From assembly GCA_964035015.1 (NCBI GenBank), contig OZ036014.1:229001-293000 (forward strand): a DNA stretch of 64,000 bases, read 5' to 3'. The notes under the pieces were generated by a model, which was not told where the DNA came from, searched no databases, and saw nothing but the letters and a program-made list of their open reading frames with translations. Shown one piece after another: positions 1 through 12,884 of this stretch (within the stretch, counting starts at the first letter, position 1; each line of letters opens with the position of its first letter). Both the position numbers and the translations under genes were made by a program. Source of the DNA: Corallium rubrum (lineage: Eukaryota > Cnidaria > Anthozoa > Scleralcyonacea > Coralliidae).

Positions 1-53
1 GGTATGGCTATCTGTCCACCATGTACTTGTTCTCCAAGTAAATTCACCACAAC

Positions 54-2234
54 TTAATCTTCTCCATTTTGTGACACTACTCCTAAATATTTATTGGTCA
101 AAAAGTCACAGTGTGGAATCACCTCAAGCGCTTTCTTCACATGTGTTGGTAGAATACACTTTGCCTTTGGTATTCTTGATGGAGTTTTCCAAGTGAATCT
201 GTTTGCCTTGCGCAAGATGTCCTCCATGAGAAGACCACAAGCCTTATACAACATGGCAGTAGTGACAGGAGCCCGCACTCCATCAATGTTAGTGCCTTGT
301 AAATGAACATCGACTTGAGCTGCAGTTTCTTGCATCCATTCAAGCATATCATCACTTGGCAGAAAAAGTAATCTTGAGCTAGGCGAATGTCTCCTTGACT
401 GCTCCTCTGGTATACCAATGACATCTATGTCACAAGCTTCTGGGTCATCAAGTGTTTGCATGTCTGGCTCAGGTAGCAATGAATTAGATGTTTCAATCAT
501 GTTCAAGAATTTATCAGCACTTGTAAGACTTCCTAAAGTGTTCTCTTCCAGACCACAGTGTTCATGAACTAAGTTACTTTGGGGAAACTCATTTTCAGAG
601 TCATCCTCAACACGTCTCTCCTCACTGCACATCTTACATAAATTCTTTTGTTCCATCAAAGTGGCTGCCATAGGAGTGTAGCCATGGAGACGGCAGTAAT
701 TCATGATGTCCTTTGTCGACAAACCAGATATGGAATGACGAGAACACACATGTTTCTTAACGGCCAATGAACGTTGCCATTCTGCTGCTAGACGTTTCCC
801 AATGGTCCAGCCAAGATATTGATTCAAGCTCTTTGCACAGTAAGGAGGGACAGCAACATTGAAGTCTGGGTTGATGAGAGGGAACTGCTCTACAGACTTC
901 TGGATGCTAACTTCAGATTCATAAGCCAGTGTTGAAAACAAGCTTTCCTTGGTTATCTCAGGGGTTGAGCATCTGGATCCTGGTACAGAGGTTGGTGGTG
1001 TTGGGTACTTCAGGCCATCATCACATGGGACTTTTTCTTGTTTTGTCATTGGAACACTGTAAGAATGATCATATAAGCCATCATGGTCTCCCTTGTGTAG
1101 AAAAGAAAGGTTGTTAGAATTTGAATCAATGGTAGTTGTAGTTCTGTCCTGGGACTCATCAATCTCCAACTTCCTGACAGCTGCCTCTGGTTGTGGTATA
1201 TTGCTTAAATTCTGTGAATTCTTGCCATCAAAGTTCCTTCGGTCAAGCTCAATGTCAACATGTGTCTCAGCACCAAGAGTTTGTAACCCGGTATAGGTTT
1301 TATCCAACTTCAAATGATGAATAATGTCTACTCGTTTGTTCTTGTTCTCGACAAAGTGAAGCTGAACACGCACTGGAAACTCACCCCAGCCCCTCCTCGT
1401 TACCTGGAATGGTGGCTTACAGACTTCAACCAGATCATTTGGTTGGTAACTGGGATGAAGGAGAAACCAAACTTTGCTGATAAATTCCTGAAGTTCATTG
1501 TTATCTTTAGGTCCACGAACGTAGACCATCCATTTGTGAGTTGACCTATCATTAGTCTCACGATGCTCAGGTAAGATATACTTTGAGGTATTTCCAACAA
1601 TTACACGTCTCTTGACATAAAAACGAGATTCACTTTCAGTGACTGTTTTCGATGTGTGAACGTCTTCAGTCAATGACGAGGATGCCGTAGGTAAAAAAGC
1701 TGAATTAAGGTGATCATCATAACTGCCAAAAGTACTCTGGGGTGTTGTATCTTCATTAGTGATCCCCAGTGTCCTTAAGTCATCTTCAGGGTCGTTTGAT
1801 AGACAGCATGGAGTCTCATCTTTTGGATGTTCATTCAAATGGGAAGGTAGTGACTGCTTCCATTTCATAACATCGTCCAAACAGCTTTCCTTGCTTCGAG
1901 GCCTTGCTAGCCGTGTTTTACCCTTCTTTAAACAGTCCCGACGTAAACCCTCGTTTGCTTTGCCATAACCATAATACCCAGCCAGGACGCAAGCGCGAAG
2001 CCGGTCCAACTGACTCCGAGCTTCGTGAACCTTACGATTAATACATGTAACCTCTTTTTCTTTTAATTCAATCTCAAACGAGAACTGGTCGTGGATAATA
2101 TTCTGTATTTTCTGAACAGTTTGGTCTCTTGCATCCTCCCTGTGTAAACTTTCATTGATTTCTCCCAACTTGTCAACCTGCAAAGCTACATAGTCTGGGT
2201 CACTCGGTTCCACATTCTCAGTTTGGCTAGCCAT
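54..2234 (-). CDS. YEATS2: YEATS domain-containing protein 2 (histone acyl-lysine reader of the ATAC complex)
   Basis: One uninterrupted 726-residue frame, ATG at 2234 and TAA at 54-56. Residues about 205-330 form a YEATS domain with the WMVYVRG strand, the HPSY loop and the RGWGEFPV strand. Tyr263 and Trp283 fall where YEATS2 proteins hold the acyl-lysine aromatic sandwich. Residues 35-80 match the N-terminal helical segment of YEATS2, and the C-terminal 80 residues match its conserved tail, so both ends look complete. From family knowledge the product is nuclear and scaffolds the ATAC (GCN5/PCAF) acetyltransferase complex, binding acylated H3K27. The protein is about half the length of the human one (about 1400), lacking the long low-complexity middle. 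It has no introns although most neighbours do. It is head to head with the sigma-1 receptor gene. Confidence in the family is high. Confidence 0.93.
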   Translation of the reverse strand: MASQTENVEPSDPDYVALQVDKLGEINESLHREDARDQTVQKIQNIIHDQFSFEIELKEKEVTCINRKVHEARSQLDRLRACVLAGYYGYGKANEGLRRDCLKKGKTRLARPRSKESCLDDVMKWKQSLPSHLNEHPKDETPCCLSNDPEDDLRTLGITNEDTTPQSTFGSYDDHLNSAFLPTASSSLTEDVHTSKTVTESESRFYVKRRVIVGNTSKYILPEHRETNDRSTHKWMVYVRGPKDNNELQEFISKVWFLLHPSYQPNDLVEVCKPPFQVTRRGWGEFPVRVQLHFVENKNKRVDIIHHLKLDKTYTGLQTLGAETHVDIELDRRNFDGKNSQNLSNIPQPEAAVRKLEIDESQDRTTTTIDSNSNNLSFLHKGDHDGLYDHSYSVPMTKQEKVPCDDGLKYPTPPTSVPGSRCSTPEITKESLFSTLAYESEVSIQKSVEQFPLINPDFNVAVPPYCAKSLNQYLGWTIGKRLAAEWQRSLAVKKHVCSRHSISGLSTKDIMNYCRLHGYTPMAATLMEQKNLCKMCSEERRVEDDSENEFPQSNLVHEHCGLEENTLGSLTSADKFLNMIETSNSLLPEPDMQTLDDPEACDIDVIGIPEEQSRRHSPSSRLLFLPSDDMLEWMQETAAQVDVHLQGTNIDGVRAPVTTAMLYKACGLLMEDILRKANRFTWKTPSRIPKAKCILPTHVKKALEVIPHCDFLTNKYLGVVSQNGED

Positions 2235-2914
2235 TTATTCCTTCTGCGAAATGGCTACAAAGTTAATATTTTTTAAGGGCACGGCTCAGCCCTTTCGGTA
2301 AAGAAACACGACTTGTTTGGACTTATTAAGTGACAACAAAGACAACAAAAATTCTTGAATGGAAAGGCTTCAAATAAATGCACGTTCTGGATGCCATCTT
2401 GATTTACAAAAGAACACCGCTGACAAAAACACAAAACATTGTTTCGCCTGGTTTCATCTGTACCAAAAACGAAAGTGTTTTTTGCAATTTCGGGTTTGAT
2501 TTTAAAACCTAAAGTTAATGAATTAGGTTATAGCATTACGTAGAGTAAGTAAATAAAATTAAATTAAATTAAGTTTTACCTTCAATTGCAATCATATAAA
2601 TCTCAAAACCAAGCTTTCAACTAATAATGAAAAGGGAATTTTCGGAAAATGCCGTGTTTCGTCGGAATCATATCGAACATTGTACCCACCGGTTTCCATC
2701 TATCAAACTGACGTTTTAATCGGTTTAAAATGACATGTTTTTCTCTTTTACGGTTAGAATTTTGTTTTGTTTTTAGGGTTAGTTTTAATGTTAATTTTAC
2801 GATTAATAGAACTAGTTCTTTGGGCATTTTTTGATGAAATTTGTTATATACTAAAATGACGTCATGTCAGTTTGGTAGATAGAAACGAGTGGAAACCATT
2901 TTCTGCACATTTGA
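2235..2914. promoter_or_regulatory. Divergent spacer between YEATS2 and SIGMAR1
   Basis: The 680 bases between two oppositely directed start codons are AT-rich, without an ORF that resembles a protein. They must hold the 5' UTRs and promoters of both genes. No clear TATA box stands out. Most of the right half is a foldback repeat (2691-2897) that ends only 17 bases before the SIGMAR1 ATG. Confidence 0.55.
2691..2897. mobile_element. Foldback (MITE-like) element, family A
   Basis: The left end reads GGTTTCCATCTATCAAACTG and the right end contains an imperfect inverse (CAGTTTGGTAGATAGAAAC ... GGAAACC). The interior is AT-rich and non-coding. A related copy with the same ends spans about 32695-33253. 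No clear target duplication was seen. Confidence 0.55.
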
Positions 2915-5851
2915 ATGTTGAGTGCACTTGACACTTTGGATCGAATGAGCAGTAGGAGTCCTCAAAGAAAGATGCGTTTTTGGAAGAATTTAATACTTTT
3001 GGTACTGTTTCTTATAGCTGTTAACTATTGGTTAAAAAGAAAATCATATCTTTTTGACAAAAAAACTATTGTCGAAATAGGCAATCGCCATTCAGGTATT
3101 GTATCTAATTATTTCATAATTGCAACATTGAACATTCACGATTTAGGCCACGTCCAAACACGTATGCGTTTTCATAGCGTTTTTATATTGTTTTCTGTCC
3201 TCAGGGGAGCTAGCCTGCGTGCAGACTTGGGAGCAGAAAACAATGGTCTCATTACCTGAAACAATATTGAAAACATATTGTCTCATTACCTGAAACAATA
3301 TTGTCTCATTACCTGAAACAATATGAAAACGCTAGGAAAACGTATACGTGTGGACGTGGCCTTATATTTCATAGTACAAGAAATTGTAATTTGTAATTGA
3401 ATCAATCAACTGCTGAGCCAGAAGTACAACTTTAGAATTTATATATCCAGCCTATGAAAGCTGGAGGTTGTACTTACTGGCTGCAAATATAGATCTGTAT
3501 ATGCTTAAAGTAGGATACATGAATTTGTGAGTTTAATTAGTATATTATTTCCACTGTGTTGTTTTCTGAAGTTAGTAGCTATGCAGGTGTGTAGTAATTT
3601 AGTCATAGCTAAGCATGGTCATTCAGCCATGTTGTTAGTAGTCATGACGTAGCCAGTTATTAAAGCCACATATAGTCAGTTAAGTCATATTGCCAATTAA
3701 TATCAATCACTAATACAGCCAGTGTCAATATTACAATATAGCTTGTAGTAATATACTGTACAATAGTAGCAACATAGTATACTACAATAGTAGTAACATG
3801 TAGTTAAGTATAGCTAGTCACCTAGTAATTATGCACTGACTTACAGCCAATAGACCATTCTCAGTTCTCACCAAAATTTGTCCCAGTTTCCTCAAAAATT
3901 AAAGTTACTCCATGGTTGCTCTGCTACTAGTAATTTTAATGATAGTAAACCACACTTTATCAACCAACATAACCACAACACCATCCACTGCAATACAGCA
4001 GTTCAGTGCCGGATTAACTACATGTATATGGCAAGAGTGGCATATGCCATGGGCCCCACACTTTCAGGGGGCCCTGCACTTTCTGATTGTGCAATTTTTG
4101 TTCTGCAGTTTCCTTTCTAGAAAGTGTTGGGCCCACTGATCTAGTTGGGCCCCATGGCTCGGGACTTGGGGAGGTGGGGTCAAGGGACCCCATGCTGAAA
4201 ATATACCACAGGCCCAGGGTTCTGCCCACCGAATCACCAGTAACTAGTATTGTGAGCATGTAGTGCTGAATTTCATCTAATAATATTGTTTGAATAAAAA
4301 GATTTGCCAAAGACAAAAAATACAAAATTATATCTATAAAATATATATTAAAAATACAAGAATGTGGTTTTCGTATTGCATATTTGATACTTTTCGAGTG
4401 CCGGGTGGAAGAGTCCGCTTTGGTGTGAGTGCCGGGCGGCACTGCTGAGTACTTGGCACCACCACCCTGCACCGCCCACTGTGGGTAGAACCCTGAGGCA
4501 ACCCTAATCCAGTCCTGCAGTAGTTGCTTAACCAGTTTGACTACCAGTGGTTCTCACTTAACAAGTGAAATCATCTGGTATTAGACAGAGTGAAATAACA
4601 AAGGTGTTAGTTAGGTACGTTTGAGAGCCAATTAGGGTTAACTTTTGGAGACTGGTTTATTTAAGGCCGAGATGTACAACAACTTAAGAAGGTTGTCCGT
4701 GAACTAGAAGAACGCTACCCAGGACATATTGTACCAAGGCCTTATAGAGAATGGATTATGGTTAAAACTGGAGGCTGGATTGGATCTGTATATGTGTTAC
4801 ATGCATCCTTAACAGAGTATCTGGTCCTCACTGGAACAGCAATAGATTCCCAAGGACATTCTGGTAGGCATAAAACCAATTTATTGGGATTTATTTTCAG
4901 AATAAGAATACTGTATATATTACATAGACACCTACAATAATGAGCTATTTTTTTTTATAACATAGCTTCGATATAGCAACGTCTTTGATTGGCTGTCGTG
5001 TGTGCTCCGTAACTCGATGGAGCACGGCAAAAAAGCGGGGGAAAAAATTTCAAAACAAAACTGAGTTTTAGATTGACTTTTTATGGCCTTTTATATATTA
5101 TCAAAATACCGAGTCATTTAATTTTATTGAGTAATAAAGAACAACGACCCAGAAGACATAAACTGGGTCTGGGTAACTGAATTTAAACTGTCCTTTTGGT
5201 TGGATTTTAGTGAACAAAAAAGACTTGGCTACGAAAGTAGAAAAACACAACAACCAAAACGATTCACCGGCTTGTGAAAGGATTTAATGCTATGTTATAA
5301 AAGAAATGGCTTATGGTTTAGTGTGCTCCATCGAGTTATGGATGCACTTGGGAAATTTGGAGAGCACTCTCGGCTACGCCTCGACCAACTCTTACGATTT
5401 TTTCGTGCTCTCCCAATTTCCCGCGTGCATCCACAACTCGATGGAGCACGCTAAACCATGAGCCATTTCTTAAATATATATATATATATTTATTACCATA
5501 TATAAAGTGCTCTATTTTCTCTCAGGTCGTCACTGGTCAAATATTACCCTTGTCGTACTGACCGGTTCAGTGACGGAATGGAAGGAGGGAACGTTGCAAA
5601 CCATTACACATGGACCAGGTGACACAATCACCTTCAAATGGGGGAGTGCAAGTAGTTTTCAGTGGAAAGCCAACTCATGGACACTTGAATATGGTCGAGG
5701 TTTCATACCATTTAGTATGCCATTCAGTATTGCAGATTCCATCTTTAGCTCATTTGATTTGCTCAGCATTTTCAAACTATTTAAAGCTTTTGCACAAGCT
5801 TATTATTTTGAACTTAAAGGTGAAATTACTCATTTTATTGCCAGTATTTAA
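2915..5851 (+). CDS. SIGMAR1: Sigma non-opioid intracellular receptor 1 homologue (ERG2/sigma-1 family)
   Basis: Three coding exons: 2915-3095, 4666-4863 and 5526-5851, with GT-AG introns, both phase 1, giving 234 residues (human 223). Later in-frame Mets at residues 11 and 20 could be the real start. The N-terminus has one membrane segment (about residues 24-40, LILLVLFLIAV). The cupin-like body follows with recognisable blocks: GGWIGSV, LHASLTEY, GHSGRHW, EYGRGFIP. The glutamate matching human Glu172 (ligand salt bridge) is kept as Glu181. By family knowledge this is an ER-membrane chaperone and ligand-binding protein related to fungal sterol isomerase. Two oddities: the position matching human Asp126 is Leu135, and about nine residues of a beta-hairpin after the EGT block are absent. 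Orthology is fairly sure; ligand binding as in mammals is not. Confidence 0.9.
3146..3361. mobile_element. MITE with TTA target duplication (PIF/Harbinger-like), in SIGMAR1 intron 1
   Basis: Imperfect inverted ends begin GGCCACGTCCAAACACGTAT and close with the inverse CGTATACGTGTGGACGTGGCC. TTA flanks both sides (3143-3145 and 3362-3364). The interior has the phrase CTCATTACCTGAAACAATA three times and resembles the element at 20946-21076. It is non-coding. Confidence 0.75.
5302..5472. repeat. Foldback hairpin in SIGMAR1 intron 2
   Basis: The left arm AAATGGCTTATGGTTTAG is matched by the right arm CTAAACCATGAGCCATTT, and the inner arms carry GTGCTCCATCGAGTT and AACTCGATGGAGCACG. A further copy of the CTCGATGGAGCACG phrase lies near 5013-5027. 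It is probably a small non-autonomous element. Confidence 0.6.
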
Positions 5852-6923
5852 TACAACACATGCAGATGGATAAGTTCTAGGTGGTAATACATGCAAGAAC
5901 AGTACAATTTACAAGACAAAGTTAAATTCCATTTCATTCATATGATAAAAGTTTTGCAGGCTTTAATATTTGAACTATAATTGCTATTACACTGTAAATG
6001 GAAAATACCCGAACTATAATAGTCTAATAGTGCTACTAACGATATATACATTTTAATTTGTGTTTTAATATAATATATATTTCTAGCATAAACTAAAGTT
6101 ATATATATGCTGGTAATAAGTATTAATAACAATATTATAATAGTACAGTATACAAATAACTGACGCATCGTTATATTTTATATCTACATGCTCTGTAAAT
6201 AAAATATCACTTAATAAACGGTGATTGGTTATTATATATTTAGCGATTAGCAAACAATTATGCCATAACTTTGTTATTGTACTGTACTATATAAGAAACT
6301 ATGTGATAAATTATAAGTATAAGTGTAGGGCCCACATTAGTGTTTTACTCAGTTTTAGTAGACTTAGTAGCGTTGGAGAGAGAATTTGAATAAAAAGCGC
6401 AATTAGCCTCCAATAAAGGAAAATGTTTTTGCACATAATTTTCCCCATGTTTTCCATATTATCCCATTCTCGAGTTACCCAATTTGAGCTATTACGTTAT
6501 CAGTTCATAAATCAAATCAAACATATCTGGCTAGAAATTGCGCGCTGTGGATGTTTACCGACCTTGCGATATTTCTCCACATTAAAAAAAAAAACAAGGC
6601 AAAAAAGACTGGGATAGTAGTTTTGCCATTCACACGAGAAGGATGTGAATCTAATCTCAAACTATAGTTTCCCGCAGTTCCGTAGCGAATCCGGGAGCTT
6701 TAATCGGGACACAGTGTCAGTGAGTATTTTGAATGCGCGCACTTGTGTAAAGTACGTTTGTCAAAGGTACGTTTGACGTCATTTGAACACGAAAGAAGTG
6801 TAAAGGCACTTGCCTTTATAAGAGTACATACGCACGGAGCTTTATGTTTTATTTGATAAATATAAACCCGAAGAACTAACGCAGTCCCTGTACTCAGCCG
6901 GATTGTAACGGAGCGAGATTTCT
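5852..6923. other. Convergent intergenic spacer (SIGMAR1 and TRIM-NHL 3' ends)
   Basis: Contains both 3' UTRs. An AATAAA on the plus strand at 6198-6203 could end SIGMAR1, and an AATAAA on the minus strand (6848-6853 as read on plus) lies 71 bases past the TRIM stop. I see no other gene. Confidence 0.5.
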
Positions 6924-9900
6924 CTAAAATTGGAACACCTCGATGCACTTATTAAGACAGTCAGCGACCGCCACTGAGCCAAATGGACTGGCACATACCC
7001 CACCAGGGTGAAAGAACTCGGCACCATCAATCCCAAGATTGGTTATTTGACCAATATAGGTTCCCGTTGGTGAAAATGCTTGGATACGATTGTTATCTCG
7101 GTCTACCACGAGAATATTATCCTGACCATCTGTCGTCACACCGGTTGGTGTGTTAAACTGGCCGTTACCATCACCATGACTACCGAACTTCTGTAGCAGT
7201 TTACCATTCTCGCCAAAGACCAACACGCAGTGGTTGATGCTATCTGTGACAATGAGTTCGTTTCTGTAATTCACGGCTGCGTTCCATGGACTGGTTAATT
7301 TTGTTTCTTCAGCGTTTTTTTCTTCAAGGATCATGATGTGGGTTCCGTCTTCCTTGAAGAGTTGAACTCTTTTGTTGCCGTTGTCGCAAACAGCAATGGT
7401 GCCATTGCCACTGGCTGCTATACCTGTTGGAAACGACAGTTGACCTGGACCATTGCCTTTACTTCCGAATGCTGAGACAAACTCACCTAAGAAGGTCAAA
7501 ATTGTATTGCGGTTACTAGGGACTTTAAGAACTACTGTACAACCTCAACCTCAACGACGACGTCCTCTGAACAAAAGAATTATTTTTCAAAACAAAGAGA
7601 ATGAACAATTTTTAGTCCCAGGGTAATCTCAACACCGTCCCTGTTTTTTATACAACGCCACTTAGAGCATTTTCACGTCTTCAGGACGACGTCGACGGCC
7701 GGCAAAAGATGAGAACTGTTGCTTGAGATTGACTTCAATACATACACTACAATCATTTTAGCAATACCGGGACGTTTTGGAAGTCATTAAACTACCTTCA
7801 AATATCAAATATAATAGTTAATCGTGACTTCTTTAAATTGTAAAACTTATTTTGCGTTTTAACCGCCGTCGTCGTCCTAACATCTTAAAATCCCTTATAT
7901 AAGTGGAACAGTTGACATGGAAGATTGACCTCGGAGGGGGGAAGAGCAAAATCTTGGGGAGAAAGATCTTAACCTCGGAAGACGAGCAATGACGAGTGTT
8001 GAATATAGCTTTTCAAAGGAATCCAAATTTCAAACGAAATTATATTATAAGAGAAAAACGAACCAAAAGTTTGCGAAATTCAGTTTACCGTCGTAGTCTT
8101 TCTCCGTTTTCTAAATACTGATTCAAGTATTTATTTCTTTTAAATTTTCGTCATGAATTATTAATGATTTTGAAGGCATATTAAATATACGCGCTTGCGC
8201 CCAAGTTTCGACAAGTGTGCACAAATATATATAGCCAATAGAAATCAAGGAGATGTACCGATCGGCCAATCAGATGCTGAGAAAAGCGCGCGAGGAAAAT
8301 AGGCGGCAAAATTTATACCATTATACAACAGCACACATACCTTCAACAGTGAATATCTGTATTCTGTGATTCCCTCGATCAACAACAGCTACCCTATCAT
8401 CATTAACAAATGTGATGTCAGCAGGATCATTGAACTGGCCTGGTCGGCTTCCGACTTTTCCAAACTGAAAGCGAAACTCGTTATTTCTTCCAAACACTTG
8501 GACTTGATCTTGGTCGTTACCGCTGTCCGCCACCCAGATGTCACCAGTCTGCGGGGACACGGTGACACCATACGGACATACGAATTGACCTGGACCATCA
8601 GCAGCCAGACCTAGGAGATATTTCTTGCTTTCTGCTCCGTTGTACGCGATTTCTTTATGAACAGAAACGACAAAGGGACTGCCATGGATATGGTCATCCT
8701 TGAGGAACACCGCGAGGCAGACGGTACCGGGTGTATTCGGTACATAGGTAACCTTATAGATCCCATTACCTTCCTCTGTGATATCAACAGAATTAATACT
8801 TTCCGCATCTTTGCTCTTGACTTTCAAGATGTTCCCCTCTTCTTCATCTTCCTCGTCGTCGTCGATATAAAATGGATTTTTCTTGATAGTGAACGTTGCT
8901 GGTTGACCAGCAATGGCTTTTTTTAGACCATCTCCTTCTACGATGGTGGCGTTTGAACAGCAGAATGGTCCACTCACAATGTTACCAAACTCAGGAATGC
9001 TCATTAGTTTTTGCGTGATCTGGTGACTCAGTTGAAATTCCATTTGTTCGGTTTCCTGTGGAGCGAGTGGAATACCATTGAGTTTCTTGACCTTAAGATG
9101 GTTGAGATGGGCAGATAGTTGTTTTTTAATTCCCAATACTTCCAAGGGACTGCCATAGATTAATATCTAAACAAAAACAACAACAAGAGTATAAGTTCGT
9201 TTTTTCTTCCAAAAGTGTTTTTAAAGCGGGAGAATTCTTCTGTCACTTGTGTATTTTCGATGAAAAACGCTCAAAACCGCTAGTTTTAACTTTTTGCAAA
9301 ACCTCTATATTTTTAATAACATTATTATGTGGCACTGTAGCTTATAGAATCAACAAATTTTTCATGAGAATTTGGGGGTTGAAAAAGATGCAAAATCATA
9401 ATTATGACAGTATAGGTACCAGACCTATACTTTCATAATTGTGGCTACAAAAATATTGAGTCCGCCACATCAGTTTACACATGCAATAATTAATGGAAAA
9501 CTTGTTTGTGTTGAAACAACGTTTACTTTTTAGCGTACCACGGTAAATCTCTTTGTTTTGGCATTATTGTGTAGCTCATACAGTAAACAAACGATTGAGA
9601 AACATATTAAAAGATAAAAGGCCATAAAATTAAGTACTTATAATTGTGGTTATGAATGTAGATACATGCATATGATTAGTAGAAATCATTTTTTGAGCGC
9701 ATATGTCTGCAGATACGCGAAAAAAGATCTTTCTTCACTGTTAAATAAATAGTTTCAGACTATATATGTTTTCGACTCTTTCACTCGCAGCTTGAAGCGT
9801 TCACGGTGTACGGTTAAGTCACTTGGTTCACAGTTCAATTAAGTTTAATAATCACTACACATTCCACAAATAAATATTAATTGCATGTGATCTCTTAGGG

Positions 9901-12269
9901 AGTCAATGTTTTACGATGATTGTTGAATCGCTGACTACATGGAAGTGTTGATGGACGGAATGTACTTTTTAATGATCAATACAGCATTCAACTTCGAGTC
10001 AATCGAGTTGACCCTAACAAATAGGATCTTAAAGCATGCATTTTGTAAGACTTTCGTTGTATTAGGGTAGATCTGGTGTTTTCCTGATATGCGCGCATGT
10101 TGCTGCTGCATGCATAGAAAATTGACTCAGTCTTGTTTGCGCAGAAATGCGCTGCGCGCTCTTGTTTTTCCTCGCGATACACCTCTGTGATTGCGTAAAC
10201 ACGTAAAAGCCAATGCTCTATTCTCAATTGACTCGCGCCACATGCAGTTCAATCATTAGAGTAACAGCAGTGCATGGAGAATATACATCACATGTATTAA
10301 CCTTAAGACCTTATTCAATTCAGTTCGAGGTCTGATTCAGTGCATGTTATTGAAAGAGTGAAACATGATTGTCAAAGAAACTTCTTGCAGAGCCTTAAAC
10401 CTATATAATCCTGCCTCATTTTATCAGTGCATGCAGCTTATTAGCTAGAGTCCGATCCATAAACTCATTCCTGCATGTCCGAGTGAATGGTCCCTCTGAG
10501 GTAAATATAGAATCGTCTGGCGCGTTAGCCAGAATAAAATACGAAAGACCATGTACAATTAATCTAGTCACAATTAATTTGAGGCATGTTCAGAAATTCA
10601 TATTCCTACATTTAAAACTGAATGTTTTAAAAAGTCATTTTTAGTCACAAGTAGTCTAATCTTAAGAAGTAATGATAGTGTATTTTTTTCCGTGTAAGTA
10701 TATATATTATATGTATATTTTTCTTTAAATTTGTTGTAATCATGCACCATGTATTGAATTCAGTATTTTTACGGCGAATTGTTTGACTATTAAACTATCT
10801 ATATCTATCTATCTACAGTTCGGACAGGAAAGCAAAGCTGGTGAGAGTATACGAAAGTCATATACCAGCAGCTCCGCTAGCGGGAAATTTTTAAAATCGA
10901 CGACTTGGCTGCAATTGTTCTTTTGTATCTCGCGGAAATTTTTTGACCTTATATCTCAAGTCAAACTTTAAAAATCAATTTGCCAAAATTATATCATGCA
11001 CGAAATCCTAAATTTAGTTTGCAGAAAAATTTAATTTTTTTGATTTTTTTTGTTTGATTTATTTTTTTCGATTTGCCAGGAAGAAAATTACTTTATCCAG
11101 CATTCTCAAACTCATTAATAATTCATGAGATAATCAATCAATCTGAAGCGCTGAATTGCACCACGAATTCCAGTCCAAGGACTGGAAATAATATTTCAAG
11201 TCCTTGGACTTGAAATATTACTTCACACAATTGGTTATTCATCCATACACTTTCCAGGACTGCAAGAAAGAGTTGAATTTTCTACGTTTTTAAGTATTTC
11301 ATTTTAGTAGGGGGGTGCGTCTCTTACTGGCGAAGGAGTTGGAGAAATAATTTTGGGTGAAATGAAACAAACCTTGTTTGTGAACTCGGTCGCGATTTTT
11401 AATTTGCTCAGGTCTGTCTCGAGCTTCTCCTTTTGCAGGGACAACACTTGTCGCTTGCGGTTGTAAATGCGCTCCGTCTCAGCGAGAAGTTCTTTCTCGC
11501 GTTGTCTCAAGGCTGTCACATATTGCTCGATATAGCGATGAATATCCCTGGACACAATGTCCTTATTAATATCGAGTTGCTTGGAGATGTCATTGAGATG
11601 GCCTACCGCTTCGACAATGTTTGGTATTTGTGTGTTGACTTCGGTCGAGAGCGTGCTGAGGACGTCTTTACAAGTCTCGAAGGCTTCGTCCACGTAACGA
11701 TACTCGTGAACCGTGATCGGATGATCGACGATCGTGCAATCGCGACACATCGGAATCTGGCAGGTCTCGCAAAACAACTTCAAGATGCCGTCTTCGTGTT
11801 TCGGGCAGTATGCTGTGCTGTGGATTTTTCCATGAGCTTCGCATTCCTCGAGCGTCATTAAGGAATGATTGCGCGTGAAACGGACACGACGGTGACCATC
11901 AGCGCAGGCCTGGCAGAGAAACTCCGCACACTCGGCGCAACGCACCGTCACCCGGTTCTGATCGGCGCAGTTTCCGCAATGGATAGTCTCTTTCAGGTTG
12001 ACGGCCAGTAGGTCCAGCATATTCTTTACCATAAAGTTGGACTGTAGGCCGCCAATTCCGGCTTGACCGTTGGCACCGAGGTGTACCCTTGATCGACAGG
12101 TCGGACACGAGAGAAACGCTTGGTTTGCGCCTTGATGAGACTTCTCTAAGCATTCTTGGCAGAACGTATGCAAACAAGGAAGAAGTTTTGGGTTCTTGTA
12201 ATGTTGGTGACACAGGCAACAAGTCAAGTCTCTCCCCACACGACTGCGCAAGTTGTTGGGTGTAGCCAT
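6924..12269 (-). CDS. TRIM-NHL protein: RING E3 ubiquitin ligase with two B-boxes, filamin domain and six NHL repeats
   Basis: Three coding exons: 12269-11328, 9166-8341 and 7486-6924, phases 0 and 1, GT-AG introns, giving 776 residues. The start is the ATG before ATPNNLRS; the longer upstream frame looks non-coding. A C3HC4 RING (residues about 17-60) has CCLC, CLHTFCQEC and CPTC. Two B-boxes follow at about 90-130 and 145-190, then a coiled coil to about 300, a filamin/ABP280 domain at about 375-485, and six NHL repeats to the end (GPGQF, VADSGN, VVDRGNHRIQIF, VVDRDNNRIQAF). Two B-boxes plus filamin plus six NHL is the TRIM71/LIN-41 layout, rather than the single B-box of TRIM2/3. Such proteins ubiquitinate substrates and often bind RNA through NHL. 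The filamin domain carries an unusual acidic insert (DDDEEDEEE). Exact orthology is unresolved because this family expands in basal animals. Confidence 0.88.
7516..7897. mobile_element. MITE family B copy in TRIM-NHL intron 2
   Basis: Ends CTAGGGACTTTAAGA and TCTTAAAATCCCTTA are inverted and imperfect. The interior shares TTTTTAGTCCCAGGGTAATC and CTTCAGGACGAC with the element at 61812-62174 in opposite orientation. It is non-coding. Confidence 0.6.
9167..11327. other. TRIM-NHL intron 1, no gene seen
   Basis: 2.16 kb of AT-rich intron. It holds a small double palindrome at about 11168-11218 (CCAGTCCAAGGACTGG followed by AAGTCCTTGGACTT). Nothing else is recognised. Confidence 0.5.
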
Positions 12270-12884
12270 TTGTATAATATACTGTAGACCTAACGTAGCC
12301 GTGTCTCCTAGCCTTACGCATGCATGTACAGAATGTGATGACTCATCGGGGTGCTTATGCCGTCGGTTTCTTTCGTAAATAGCAAACACAGGTGGAATCA
12401 CCAGGATTATCAAAAGAGTTGCGCAAAAGAATGTGGAATATTTGACTATACGCCAAGCGGTGCGGTGAGAACCGACGCCGACGCAGTTCCACGGTCTGAC
12501 GTAATATATCCTTAAATATTCAGCATACACGAAGCGTGCACTCCGATCGATGTTACCGATTTATAGAAGCACTTGCGCATACCGCAATTGAAAAATCGAA
12601 AAGCTTGAAGCGCGGAACGATAGATTTAAGAGCCGGCGTTGCACAATGACTCACGCTGATAATAAAATTGAATTCCCGCTGCATTTGCAAGAGGGCGAAA
12701 AAATATCAGCGGTTGTCATACATGGCGAGGAAACAAAATGTTAATCCAAACATTTTGTTCTGCGGGGTGCAAGTTAGTGGTATACACGCCACTATAGCAA
12801 CGGCAACCTAGCAACAGAGTAGATCAAACAAGTATGTTTTTCCAAGTATTTTGAAGTACATTTGCATACAGTTTGTGTTTTCTT

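Noticed and set aside
2621-2827. 68-residue minus ORF in the YEATS2/SIGMAR1 spacer
   Set aside because: Low-complexity Lys/Leu composition inside a foldback element.
11304-11327. Extension of the TRIM exon 1 frame to its stop at 11304
   Set aside because: A strong GTAAGAG donor precedes it, and the joined exons continue into the filamin domain in frame.
12270-12530. Upstream extension of the TRIM start to 12530
   Set aside because: The residues before ATPNNLRS show no similarity to TRIM N-termini, and the RING normally lies close to the start.
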